Counted from the first letter of the stretch, positions 1 to 9,393 are shown. The stretch is 42,884 nt of DNA from Caldilineales bacterium (GCA_013360575.1 JABWBG010000018.1:1-42884); one strand, 5' to 3'. Notes: a model not told the origin generated them from the letters alone. Numbers and translations: made by a program.

Positions 1-997
1 CGGGGAGATAGCCGCCGCGGTAGCCGCGCAGCGCGTCGGCAGCCTCCCCGCGCTCGCGCAGGGCCTCGCGCAGATAGGTGAGCAGCAACTCGACGCGCAG
101 CCGCGAGCGGGCGAAGTGGATGCTCTGCACCCCGGCGGCGTACAGGCGGGCGCCGATCTGCTGCGCCTCTAGCAGGCTGCTGCGCCGCAGGCCCAGGTCG
201 GGGTCGAGCAGGGGCGGGTTGTAGAAGATGAAGTGTTTTTCGCCCGTGGGCGCGCCATTGTCCGCGATCAGGGTGACAGGGGCCTCGATCAGGCGCTCGG
301 CGTGCTCCGCCGGGTTGGCGATGGTGGCCGAGGTGAGCAGAAAGCAGGGATCGGCTCCATAGAAGCGGCAGATGCGGCGCAGCCGGCGCAGCACGTTGGC
401 CACGTGCGAGCCAAACACGCCACGATAGGTGTGAATCTCATCGATGACGACGAAGCGCAGGCCGGCCAGAAGCCGCGCCCAGGTGGTGTGGTGGGGCAGG
501 ATGCCGGTGTGCAGCATGTCGGGGTTGCTGAGCAGCAGGCGGGCGTTTTGGCGGATGGCCTGGCGTTGGCCGGCGGGGGTGTCGCCATCGTAGGCGGCGG
601 CGGGGAGGCTGGCCTGTACGGCGGCGGCCAGTTCGTGCAGCCCGGCCAGTTGGTCGTGGGCCAGGGCTTTGGTGGGGTAGAGGTAGAGGGCGCAGGCGCC
701 GATCTCGCGCAGCAGGGTGTGGAAGATGGGCAGGTTGTAGCACAGCGTCTTGCCCGAGGCGGTGGGGGTGACGACGACAACGTTTTCGCCGGCCAACGCC
801 GCGGTCGTGGCCAGGGCCTGGTGGGTGTAGGGCAGGTAGATGCCCTGCTCACGCAGGGCCAGGGGCAGCCGCGGGTCGAGTTCTTGCGGCCAGGGCGCGT
901 AGCGGGCCGGGCGCGCGGGCAGCCGCTGCCAGGCGGTGACCTGGCGCAGGAACGCGGGATCGCTTTGCAGCGCGGGCAGTAGTGTGGTGAGAGACAT
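1..997 (-). CDS. DEAD/DEAH-box helicase, N-terminal part (runs off window start)
   Basis: Minus-strand translation from the ATG at 997 reads [27 protein letters not shown]...[20 protein letters not shown]...[24 protein letters not shown]...[17 protein letters not shown]. Walker A-like TASGKT, DEIH and TSAT motifs. Not listed in the ORF track because there is no stop inside the window. Confidence 0.85.
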   Translation of the reverse strand, partial: MSLTTLLPALQSDPAFLRQVTAWQRLPARPARYAPWPQELDPRLPLALREQGIYLPYTHQALATTAALAGENVVVVTPTASGKTLCYNLPIFHTLLREIGACALYLYPTKALAHDQLAGLHELAAAVQASLPAAAYDGDTPAGQRQAIRQNARLLLSNPDMLHTGILPHHTTWARLLAGLRFVVIDEIHTYRGVFGSHVANVLRRLRRICRFYGADPCFLLTSATIANPAEHAERLIEAPVTLIADNGAPTGEKHFIFYNPPLLDPDLGLRRSSLLEAQQIGARLYAAGVQSIHFARSRLRVELLLTYLREALRERGEAADALRGYRGGYLP

Positions 998-1064
998 GCG
1001 GCCTCAAGCCATGTTCCGCCGCCGCGGCGGGCGCGGGGATGGGGACGTGGGCAGTATAGCACGG

Positions 1065-1100
1065 GGGCAGGGAGCGGGGGAGCGGGGGGCGGGATGGGAG
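1065..1100 (+). other. G-run tract, potential G-quadruplex, in a divergent intergenic region
   Basis: gggggcagggagcgggggagcggggggcgggatggg: more than four G-runs of 3 or more with short loops. Confidence 0.5.
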
Positions 1101-1206
1101 CAGTATGACAGGGATCATGGCACGGCCACGGCGGGCGCAGTACCATCAGTGCATGTTATTTTTTGGTCGTTCCGCAACAGTTTACCTCACAGGTTGAGGC
1201 CCGTTC

Positions 1207-2691
1207 ATGCGCAAATTCAAAAGACGTTCCTGGATTTTAGGGGCGATGCTCACTTTTGGGGCCATCGCCGCCGCATTATTTCTGTTTCTGCCCAGACAGG
1301 CGTCGAATAGGGACGACCCCTGGGCGCATGTGCCCAAACATCCCGTGCACACCGAGCACACGGTGACGCTGCTGGCAGGGCCCTTCGAGAGCGGGCAAGA
1401 GGTGACGCAGGCTTGCCTGCAATGCCACCCCAACGCCGGCGCGCAGATGCTGCAATCCTCCCACTTCACCTGGGAGCACGGCCCCTACGACTTGCCCGGC
1501 CATGACGAGCCGGTGCTGGGCGGCAAGAAATATGTGATCAACAACTTCTGCATCGGCATCACCTCGAACTGGCCGCCCTGCACCGCCTGCCACGCCGGTT
1601 ACGGCTGGGAAGATGAGACCTTCGATTTCAGCGATGTCGCCAACATCGACTGCCTGGTCTGCCACGAAACCACCGGAACCTACGTCAAGAAAAACGGCGG
1701 CTATCCCGCCGAGGGTGTGGATCTGGCGGCGGTGGCCCAGAGCGTGGGCAATCCCACGCGCAGCAATTGCGGCAGTTGCCACTTCAACGGCGGCGGCGGC
1801 GATGCCGTCAAACATGGCGATCTCGACACCTCGCTCACCTTCCCCAATGACGAACTGGATGTACACATGGGCAAGCATGATTTTGTCTGCACCGACTGCC
1901 ACCGCACCCAGGATCATCAGATCGGCGGGCGCTCGATCTCGGTGAGCATGGACACGGCCAATCAGATCGCCTGCACCGACTGCCACCTGGCCACCCCGCA
2001 TGAAGATTCGCGCATCAACAACCACACCGCCAGCGTGGCCTGCCAGACCTGCCACATCCCCGAATTCGCCCGCAAATTGGCCACGAAGGTGGAATGGGAT
2101 TGGTCGCAGGCGGGGCTGGATATCCCCCAAGACCCGCACGAATACCTGAAGATCAAGGGCGCCTTCGTCTACGAAGATGATGTTGTGCCCGATTATGCCT
2201 GGTCGAATGGGGAGATCGAGCGCTACATCCTGGGCGATTCTATCGATCCGGCGCAGGTGACGCACATGAACTCGCCCACCGCCGATATCACCGACCCCAC
2301 GGCCAGGATTTGGCCGTTCAAAATCCACAGGGCGATGCAGATCTACGATAGCGAGTACAACTATCTCCTGGTACCCAAAACCTACGGCGAAGGCGGGTAT
2401 TGGGTCGATTTTGATTGGGGCGAGGCCGCCCGCCTGGGCGCAGAAGCCACCGGCCTGGCCTACAGCGGGCAGTACGATTTTGCCCCCACCGACATGTATT
2501 GGCCGATCACGCATATGGTGGCGCCCAAAGAACAGGCGCTGCAATGCGATACCTGCCACGTCGAAAACGGCGAAGGCATCCTGGACTGGCGGGCGCTGGG
2601 CTATGAAGGCGACCCCATGTTCTATGGCGGGCGCGCCGCCCGCCTGTTGGCCGCGCAAAGCGCCGTCAACAGCGAAGGAGGGGCGAAATGA
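1207..2691 (+). CDS. Octaheme c-type cytochrome, tetrathionate reductase (OTR) family
   Basis: Eight CXXCH motifs (CLQCH, CTACH, CLVCH, CGSCH, CTDCH, CTDCH, CQTCH, CDTCH), N-terminal signal/anchor, OTR-like block NNFCIGITSNWPPCTACHAGYGW. Confidence 0.9.
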   Translation: MRKFKRRSWILGAMLTFGAIAAALFLFLPRQASNRDDPWAHVPKHPVHTEHTVTLLAGPFESGQEVTQACLQCHPNAGAQMLQSSHFTWEHGPYDLPGHDEPVLGGKKYVINNFCIGITSNWPPCTACHAGYGWEDETFDFSDVANIDCLVCHETTGTYVKKNGGYPAEGVDLAAVAQSVGNPTRSNCGSCHFNGGGGDAVKHGDLDTSLTFPNDELDVHMGKHDFVCTDCHRTQDHQIGGRSISVSMDTANQIACTDCHLATPHEDSRINNHTASVACQTCHIPEFARKLATKVEWDWSQAGLDIPQDPHEYLKIKGAFVYEDDVVPDYAWSNGEIERYILGDSIDPAQVTHMNSPTADITDPTARIWPFKIHRAMQIYDSEYNYLLVPKTYGEGGYWVDFDWGEAARLGAEATGLAYSGQYDFAPTDMYWPITHMVAPKEQALQCDTCHVENGEGILDWRALGYEGDPMFYGGRAARLLAAQSAVNSEGGAK

Positions 2692-5363
2692 TGTTCCGGC
2701 CCCGCAAATGGCTTGTCGTTCTTGTGGTCATGCTGACGGCGTGGCTGGGTGTGGCCGGCAGCGCCCTCGCCGACCCCTCGCCCCTGCACCCCGTTTTCCC
2801 CTTCCTCGATCAAGATGGCGTCAACGTGCTGGAATCGGGCCGGCCGGTATCGACCATGCAAACCTGCGGCGGCTGCCACGACACCGCCTACATCGCCGAG
2901 CACAGCTACCACGCGGCCGTCGGCCAGGATCATTCTGTCGCGGCTGGGCAGGTGGCGGATGGCCGGGCCTGGGACATGAGCCGGGGCCTGTACGGCAAGT
3001 GGGATCCGATCCTCTACCGCTATCTCACCCCGGACGGCGATGCGTTGTTCGATTTGGGCGCGCCCGACTGGATTCAGACCTATGGCCTGCGCCATGTGGG
3101 CGGCGGCCCGGCCCAGTTCAGCCTCGATGGCGCCGACCTGAGCACCCTCTCCCCGGCCCGCGGCGACCCGCAAACGACCAGCCATGATCCGGCCACCGGC
3201 CAGGACAGGGCCTGGGATTGGCAGGCGTCGGGCACGGTGGAGATGAATTGCTTCCTCTGTCACATCGCCGAGCCGGACAACGAGGCCCGCAAGGCCACAT
3301 TGCAGGCCGGGCAGTTTGGCTGGGCGAACACCGCCACACTGCTGGGCAGCGGGCTGGTCGAGAAAACCGCGGATGGCTGGCTGTGGGATGCCGCCGCTTT
3401 TGGGGCCGACGGCGCCCTGTTGCCCGAAAACGTCCTCGTGCAATCGGCCACATCGAACAACTGCGGGCAATGCCACGGCGCCGTCCATCTCGAAAACGAT
3501 CCCCTGATCTGCGCCGACATCAAGGCCAGCGACTGGAGTTCGATGCGCACCGGCCAGATCTATTCCGGCCAGCGCCTGTCCGATTCGGGCCTGAACATGG
3601 CCGGGAAAGAGGGGCTGATCTTGCCCTGGGACATCCACGCCGAGCGCAATCTCAAATGCACCGACTGCCATTTCTCGCTCAACAATCCCGCCTATCAACA
3701 GGAATCGGAGCTCACCCGGCCGGACTACCTGACCTACGACCCCCGTCGTCAGCCCCTCGGCGACTACCTCTATCGCCCCAACCACGACTTTGCCAAAGGC
3801 GACACGGCCCAGCATCCCCTGGCCCCCGAGCTGAGCGACTCGATGCGGCAGTGCGCCGAGTGCCACGACAGCGCCGAGACGCACGCCTGGCTGCCCTACG
3901 CCGAGACGCACATGAACGCCGTCGCCTGCGAATCATGCCACATCCCCAAGATGTACACGGCGGCGCTGGAATCGAATGACTGGACCGTGCTGACCTTGGC
4001 CGGCGTCGCCCCTTCCACCCACCGCGGCGTGGAGGGCGAGTGCGGCAACCCCCGCGATCTGATGATCGGCTACCATCCCATTTTGCTGCCGCAAGCGGAT
4101 GCCGACGGCGTCACCCGCCTGTCGCCGTTCAACCTGATCACCACCTGGTATTGGGTGCAGGGCGAGCCGGAGCGGCCGGTGCGGCTCGAAGATCTGCAGG
4201 CGATCTATCTGGATGGCGACGGCTATCAGGCCGATGTCCTGGCCGCGTTCGACGCCAACAAAGATGGCCAACTGGATGAGACCGAACTGCGCCTGGACAG
4301 CGACTTCAAGATCGAGCTGATCCGCCGGCGGCTGCAAGGGCTGGGCCTGCAAAACCTGCAAATCCGCGGCGAAGTGTTGCCCTACAACATCAGCCACAAT
4401 GTGGTTTCGGGGCAATGGGCCACCAAAGAATGCGACGCCTGCCACAGCGACGACTCGCGCATCGCCCAAAGCCTGCCCCTGGCCCCCTACACGCCCGGCG
4501 GCGTCACTCCGACCTTCGCCGGCAACTCTGGCATCTCGCTCAGCGGCGATTTCACGACCGACAGTGATGGGGCCTTGCGCTACGCGCCGAACATCGCTGC
4601 CGAAAACCTCTATCTGCCCGGCCACAACCGCCTGCCCTGGGTCGATATCGTGGGCTGGCTGGCCTTTCTGGGCGTGTTCGCGGGCATCCTCGGGCACGGC
4701 GGCTATCGTTTGTACCTGTCGGCCAAGAATCCTCCGCCGGCGCACGAACTCAAGTCGGTGTACATGTACAGCTTTTACGAGCGGCTGTGGCACTGGACGC
4801 AGGCCATCGTCATCATCCTGCTGATGGCCACCGGCATCGTCATCCACCGCCCCGACCAATTTGGGGCCATCGACTTTGGTCTGGTCGTGCCTGTTCACAA
4901 CATCCTGGCCATCGTGCTGGTGATCAACGCCGTGTTCTCGTTGTTCTACCACTTCGCCAGCGGCGAGATCAAGCAATATCTGCCGCGGCCGGCGGGCTTT
5001 TTCAGCCAGGGGCTGCTGCAGATCGAGTTCTATCTGCGCGGCATCTTCCGGGGCGATCCCCACCCCTTCGCCAAAACGCCCGAACGCAAGCTCAACCCGC
5101 TGCAACAAGTCACCTATTTCGCCATCCTCAACCTGCTGCTGCCCGCGCAGATCCTCACCGGCCTGCTCATGTTCGGCGTCAGTTTGTGGCCCGATCTGGC
5201 GGTGCATCTGCCCTACCTGGCCCCCATCCACACCCTGGTCGCCTGGTTCTTCGTCTCGTTCCTGGTCTTGCACATCTATCTGACCACCACCGGCCCCACG
5301 CTCACCGCCGACCTGCGGGGCATGATCACCGGCTGGGATCAGGTGGAAGCGCATGGTCAGTGA
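2688..5363 (+). CDS. Seven-heme cytochrome c fused to C-terminal membrane cytochrome b domain, with EF-hand loop
   Basis: Seven CXXCH motifs (CGGCH, CFLCH, CGQCH, CTDCH, CAECH, CESCH, CDACH), then a TM and cytochrome b561/FdnI-like region (YERLWHWTQAIVIILLMATGIVIH...LVLHIYLTTTGP). ATGA overlap with the upstream gene. Confidence 0.9.
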   Translation: MMFRPRKWLVVLVVMLTAWLGVAGSALADPSPLHPVFPFLDQDGVNVLESGRPVSTMQTCGGCHDTAYIAEHSYHAAVGQDHSVAAGQVADGRAWDMSRGLYGKWDPILYRYLTPDGDALFDLGAPDWIQTYGLRHVGGGPAQFSLDGADLSTLSPARGDPQTTSHDPATGQDRAWDWQASGTVEMNCFLCHIAEPDNEARKATLQAGQFGWANTATLLGSGLVEKTADGWLWDAAAFGADGALLPENVLVQSATSNNCGQCHGAVHLENDPLICADIKASDWSSMRTGQIYSGQRLSDSGLNMAGKEGLILPWDIHAERNLKCTDCHFSLNNPAYQQESELTRPDYLTYDPRRQPLGDYLYRPNHDFAKGDTAQHPLAPELSDSMRQCAECHDSAETHAWLPYAETHMNAVACESCHIPKMYTAALESNDWTVLTLAGVAPSTHRGVEGECGNPRDLMIGYHPILLPQADADGVTRLSPFNLITTWYWVQGEPERPVRLEDLQAIYLDGDGYQADVLAAFDANKDGQLDETELRLDSDFKIELIRRRLQGLGLQNLQIRGEVLPYNISHNVVSGQWATKECDACHSDDSRIAQSLPLAPYTPGGVTPTFAGNSGISLSGDFTTDSDGALRYAPNIAAENLYLPGHNRLPWVDIVGWLAFLGVFAGILGHGGYRLYLSAKNPPPAHELKSVYMYSFYERLWHWTQAIVIILLMATGIVIHRPDQFGAIDFGLVVPVHNILAIVLVINAVFSLFYHFASGEIKQYLPRPAGFFSQGLLQIEFYLRGIFRGDPHPFAKTPERKLNPLQQVTYFAILNLLLPAQILTGLLMFGVSLWPDLAVHLPYLAPIHTLVAWFFVSFLVLHIYLTTTGPTLTADLRGMITGWDQVEAHGQ

Positions 5364-5485
5364 TGGACGGTGGACGGTGGGGACGATGGACGATGGGACG
5401 ATGGACGATCCAGTCACGCCGCTTGAGCAACGTCTTAATCCCCAATCTCCAATCTCCAATCTCCCTTTTTGGAGGCATTTTCAGC

Positions 5486-6082
5486 ATGACTACGGCAACC
5501 CAAGCAAAACTGCCGGCAAAGGCCCGAACTAAAACCAAAGTCACAGCCCCGCCCAAGGCGTTCACCAATCCCTACCTGGGCGGCGTGCTCCTGGGCGTCG
5601 TCCTCTTCCTCGCCTTCTACCTCACCGGCAACGGCCTGGGCGCGTCCGGCGGGCTGAACCGCATGGTCGTCTGGTTGATCGATCTGGCGGCGCCGCAATA
5701 CGCCGACCGCGTCTCCTATCTCATCCAGTATGCCGGCGGCGACAAGAACGCCCTGGACAACTGGATCGTGCTGCTGACGGTGGGCATTTTCCTGGGCGGG
5801 TTGGCGTCGGGCTGGCGGGGCAATCGCCTGAAGTGGGAGACGGTGCGCGGGCCGCAGATCAGCGACCGCCAGCGCTGGGCCTTCGCCCTGATCGGCGGCG
5901 TCATCGCCGGATTCGGCGCCCGCATGGCCAGGGGCTGCACGTCTGGGCAAGGCTTATCGGGCGGGGCCACCCTGTCGGTGGGGAGTTGGGCCTTTCTGAT
6001 GGCGTTCTTCTTCGGCGGCTATGCCCTGGCCTATCTCCTGCGCAAATTATGGCGTCCGGCCGACCCTGAACCGGAATCATAA
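5486..6082 (+). CDS. YeeE/YedE family (TsuA-like thiosulfate/sulfur) transporter
   Basis: MTTATQAKLPAKARTKTK... with ARGCTSGQGLSGGATLSVGSW motif. GGAGG RBS at 5471-5475. The ORF-track start at 4787 is an out-of-frame read-through artefact. Confidence 0.88.
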   Translation: MTTATQAKLPAKARTKTKVTAPPKAFTNPYLGGVLLGVVLFLAFYLTGNGLGASGGLNRMVVWLIDLAAPQYADRVSYLIQYAGGDKNALDNWIVLLTVGIFLGGLASGWRGNRLKWETVRGPQISDRQRWAFALIGGVIAGFGARMARGCTSGQGLSGGATLSVGSWAFLMAFFFGGYALAYLLRKLWRPADPEPES

Positions 6083-6222
6083 TGAAAACGATGCTTTTCG
6101 TCAGTTTTCACGATGGATCATGGACGATAGCAAATGCCGGATAGAAGCGACAAGAATCGTCCATCGTCTATCCTTGCATTTCGACCGAAATTTCATCTCA
6201 ATCATGACTTCTGGAGGCGACC

Positions 6223-7446
6223 ATGGGGCCTTTTCCACTCGATGCCACACTCGGTAAAGCCGCAACTTACATCATTTATGTGCTGATCGGCATGGGATTC
6301 GGCTATTCCCTGGAGACGGTGGGCTTTGGCCGTTCCACCAAACTGACGGCGCAGTTCTATTTGCGCGATATGACCGTGTTCAAGGTCATGTTCACGGCAG
6401 TGCTGGTGGCCATGGTGCTGGTGTTCGGCTTTGCCGGCCTGGGCTGGCTGGATTACGACCGCATCTGGGTGCCGCCGACCTATCTGCTGCCGGGCGCGCT
6501 GGGCGGCCTGCTGGTCGGTGTGGGGTTCATCATCGGCGGCTTCTGTCCCGGCACCTCCATTGCCGCCCTGGCCACGCTGAAAAAGGATGCCCTGTTTTTT
6601 CTGATCGGCATTCTGGGCGGCGTCGTGCTCTTTGGCGAGACCTCGCCGCTCTATGATCACTTTCTGGAATCCACCTACATGGGCCGCCTCACCCTGCCCG
6701 ACATGCTGGGCCTGCCCGCGGGCGTGACGGTGTTCATCGTCACGGTCATGGGCGTGTTGGCCTTGTGGGGGGCCGAGCAGATCGAAAAATCCGCGCGCCA
6801 AAAGGATGGGCTAGAGGTGAAGCCTGTGGGCAAAAAGACGGCGCTGGGCTGGGGCGGGTTGATAGTTGCCGGTCTGGCGGTGATGCTGATCGGCCAGCCC
6901 ACGACAGAGCAACTCTGGCAGCGGGTGGCGCCCGAAAAGCAGCCCATCCTCGACAATCGCGAAGTGCAAATCCATCCGGCGGAGCTGCGCGACGTTTTCT
7001 TCAACACCCGGCTCAACCTGATCATGCTCGATCTGCGCCCAGAGGCGGACTACAATCTGTTTCACATCAACGGGGCCAAACGCGTAGCGCTTGCGCAGTT
7101 GCAGGGGATGGGATCAGAGCTGAAAGCGGCGCCCGCGGGCACGTTGGTTGTGTTGATGAGCAACGACGAAACCCTGGCCACAGCCGGCTGGAAGATCCTG
7201 GTCGCCGAGGATGTGGGCAACGTTTACATTTTGGAAGGCGGGCTCAACAACTTCATCGCCCTGTGCAGCGAGTCGCCCTTCGAACCCATGCCGGGCGGCG
7301 ACGAGACCCTGCGCTTCGTGATCGATGCCGCTCTGGGCGGCAACCACACTATTTCTAACCTGCGCCAGCAAGGCAAAGAGTTCGAATATGCGCCCAAGGT
7401 GAAGATCGAGCAGAAAGCGCCGACCGGCGGCGGTGGTTGCGGCTAG
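6223..7446 (+). CDS. YeeE/YedE transporter fused to a rhodanese-like domain
   Basis: GGFCPGTSIAALATLKKDALFF YeeE motif, then rhodanese-like LDNREVQIHPAELRDVFFNTRLNLIMLDLRPEADYNLFHINGAKRV...; C-terminus PTGGGGCG. Confidence 0.88.
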   Translation: MGPFPLDATLGKAATYIIYVLIGMGFGYSLETVGFGRSTKLTAQFYLRDMTVFKVMFTAVLVAMVLVFGFAGLGWLDYDRIWVPPTYLLPGALGGLLVGVGFIIGGFCPGTSIAALATLKKDALFFLIGILGGVVLFGETSPLYDHFLESTYMGRLTLPDMLGLPAGVTVFIVTVMGVLALWGAEQIEKSARQKDGLEVKPVGKKTALGWGGLIVAGLAVMLIGQPTTEQLWQRVAPEKQPILDNREVQIHPAELRDVFFNTRLNLIMLDLRPEADYNLFHINGAKRVALAQLQGMGSELKAAPAGTLVVLMSNDETLATAGWKILVAEDVGNVYILEGGLNNFIALCSESPFEPMPGGDETLRFVIDAALGGNHTISNLRQQGKEFEYAPKVKIEQKAPTGGGGCG

Positions 7447-7447
7447 C

Positions 7448-7571
7448 AGGGACGAGGCCAGCGGCGCGAGATGCCTGCCAGCCGCGAAACGGTTTTCCGC
7501 TGGCCTCGTCCCCGCGCGTGCGGACGCGGCGGAGGGACGAGGCCAGCGGAGTGAGATGCCTGCCAGCCGCG
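7448..7571. repeat. 39-bp direct repeat pair (7448-7486 and 7533-7571) with a central inverted copy at 7497-7512
   Basis: agggacgaggccagcgg[cgc/agt]gagatgcctgccagccgcg twice (2 mismatches); ccgctggcctcgtccc between them is the exact reverse complement of the first 16 nt of either copy. Confidence 0.88.
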
Positions 7572-7799
7572 CCGTTGCCGCACGTGTTCGACCGCTTCTG
7601 GCGGGCCCAGCCTTCACGGGCGCGGGAGCAGGGCGGGTCGGGACTGGGCCTGGCCATCGTCAAGCAGCTGGTCGAGGCGCAGGGCGGGCAGGCCGGCGTG
7701 GAGAGCGAGCCGGGGCGGGGGAGTGTGTTTTGGGTAAAAATGCAGCGCTCGCGTCATGGCGCGAGCTTGACAGGGGAGGGGAATGGGTATATCATATGA
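7572..7799 (+). pseudogene. Truncated histidine kinase, C-terminal HATPase_c fragment
   Basis: PLPHVFDRFWRAQPSRAREQGGSGLGLAIVKQLVEAQGGQAGVESEPGRGSVFWVKM: F box and G2 box, no dimerisation/N-box region upstream; begins right at the end of a repeat copy. Confidence 0.75.
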
Positions 7800-7841
7800 C
7801 TCGCTGGTCACATGACTGTGTGGTCGCTTTCATTTCTGACG

Positions 7842-8468
7842 ATGCCTACAGAGACATTCTTCAACCTGCCGGCGGAAAAGCGGGATATGATCTGCCAGGC
7901 GGCGATCGCTGAATTCGCGGCCCATTCATTCGAGCAGGCCAGCATCAATCGCATTGTGGCGAATGCCGGGATCGCCAAGGGTAGTTTCTACCAATATTTT
8001 GCAAATAAAGAGGACATTTTCCTTTATTTGCTGCAACTGTCAGGACAGGCAAAACTTGCTTATCTTGAACCGATATTACGAAATTCCGGAGAATATGATT
8101 TTTTTGCCCTCTTGCGGGATCTTTACGTATCCGGCATTCAATTTGCAGAGAAACATCCAGAATATGCAGAAATTGGCAAGAAATTGATGAAAAGCAAAGG
8201 GACGCCCATCTACGCTGCGGTTATGAACGCAAGCATGCCCACAGCAGATGAATTCTTCGTCCTTTTATTGGAGAATGCGATCCGCAGAAAAGAAGTGAGA
8301 GCAGACATCGATGTGGCTATGTTTGCACACCTGATTGCCGCCATGAACGCCTTGGTGATCGAGTACTATTGCGAACACAGCGCATCGACACATGATGGCA
8401 CGATGCTCGCAACGGTCGAGCGCTTTATCGATTTTCTCAAATACGGCCTGGCTGCACCGGCCGCTTGA
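7842..8468 (+). CDS. TetR/AcrR family regulator
   Basis: MPTETFFNLPAEKRDMICQAAIAEFAAHSFEQASINRIVANAGIAKGSFYQYFANKEDIFLYLL: TetR HTH. The ORF-track start at 7812 may be too early. Confidence 0.87.
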   Translation: MPTETFFNLPAEKRDMICQAAIAEFAAHSFEQASINRIVANAGIAKGSFYQYFANKEDIFLYLLQLSGQAKLAYLEPILRNSGEYDFFALLRDLYVSGIQFAEKHPEYAEIGKKLMKSKGTPIYAAVMNASMPTADEFFVLLLENAIRRKEVRADIDVAMFAHLIAAMNALVIEYYCEHSASTHDGTMLATVERFIDFLKYGLAAPAA

Positions 8469-8511
8469 TTATCCTGCGTTGTACGTAAAAAGCTTTCATG
8501 AGAGGACTCAC

Positions 8512-9384
8512 ATGAGCATTATCGCAGTCAACAACCTTACCAAGTATTACGGCAAATCTCGCGGTATTGTCGATGTCTCTTTCCAGGTGGAGGAAGGAGA
8601 GATATTCGGGTTTATCGGCCCGAACGGCGCCGGCAAATCCACCACCATCCGCCTGCTGCTGTCTCTGATTTACCCCAGCAGCGGCAGCGCCGCCATCTTT
8701 GGCAAAGATGCCATCCAGCACGGGCCTGTGATCCGGCAGGAGATCGGCTATCTGCCTTCGGAGGTGTTCTATTACGAACGCATGAAGGTGATCGACCTGC
8801 TCAAGTATTCGGCCAGCTTTTTCCCCGGCGATCATACCGCCCGCATGCACGAGCTGGCCGAGTATATGGAGCTGGATCTGGGCCGGCGCATCGATGACCT
8901 CTCGTACGGGAACAAGAAAAAGGTCGGGATCGTGCAGGGCCTGCTGCATCGCCCCAAACTGCTCTTCCTCGATGAGCCTACCAGCGGGCTGGATCCGTTG
9001 ATGCAGCGCAAGTTCTTCCAACTGATCCGCGAGGAGAACCAGCGGGGTGTGACCGTGTTTTTCTCTTCGCACATCCTGGGCGAGGTGCAGCGCCTGTGCA
9101 ACCGGGTGGGGATTATCAAAGAGGGCCGAATAGTCGAGATCTCCGATATCCGCACCCTGCAACAGAACAATTACAAGAAGATCCGGGTGGCGGCCGGCGA
9201 GTTGAACCCCGCCTATTTCGCGGCGGCGGGCGTGACCGATCTCGAACATGCCAACGGCGTTGTGCGCTTCTTCTTCAAGGGCGACATCAACACCGTAGTG
9301 CAGCAAATCAGCAGCCTGAATGTGACCGATGTGACGATCGAAGAACCGACATTGGAAGAGATCTTCATGCATTACTACGAATAG
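8512..9384 (+). CDS. ABC transporter ATP-binding protein (ABC-2 exporter type)
   Basis: Walker A GPNGAGKST, signature LSYGNKKKVGI, Walker B LLFLDEPTSGLDP. Confidence 0.93.
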   Translation: MSIIAVNNLTKYYGKSRGIVDVSFQVEEGEIFGFIGPNGAGKSTTIRLLLSLIYPSSGSAAIFGKDAIQHGPVIRQEIGYLPSEVFYYERMKVIDLLKYSASFFPGDHTARMHELAEYMELDLGRRIDDLSYGNKKKVGIVQGLLHRPKLLFLDEPTSGLDPLMQRKFFQLIREENQRGVTVFFSSHILGEVQRLCNRVGIIKEGRIVEISDIRTLQQNNYKKIRVAAGELNPAYFAAAGVTDLEHANGVVRFFFKGDINTVVQQISSLNVTDVTIEEPTLEEIFMHYYE

Positions 9385-9393
9385 GTGAAGATA

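Noticed and set aside
233-982. 249-aa + strand ORF at window start
   Set aside because: Gly/Gln/Val-rich shadow of the minus-strand helicase; no helicase or other motif on this strand.
1276-2658. 460-aa antisense ORF opposite the octaheme cytochrome
   Set aside because: No domain; eight CXXCH motifs on the + strand define the real gene.
4787-5485. N-terminal part of the 4787-6082 ORF
   Set aside because: Out-of-frame read through the cytochrome b region and repeat spacer; the real gene starts at 5486 with a good RBS.
6189-6201. atttcatctcaat shared with the palindrome near 34690, suggesting a second metal-regulator box
   Set aside because: Only one half is present and no inverted arm exists; 13-nt coincidences are expected by chance in a window this size.
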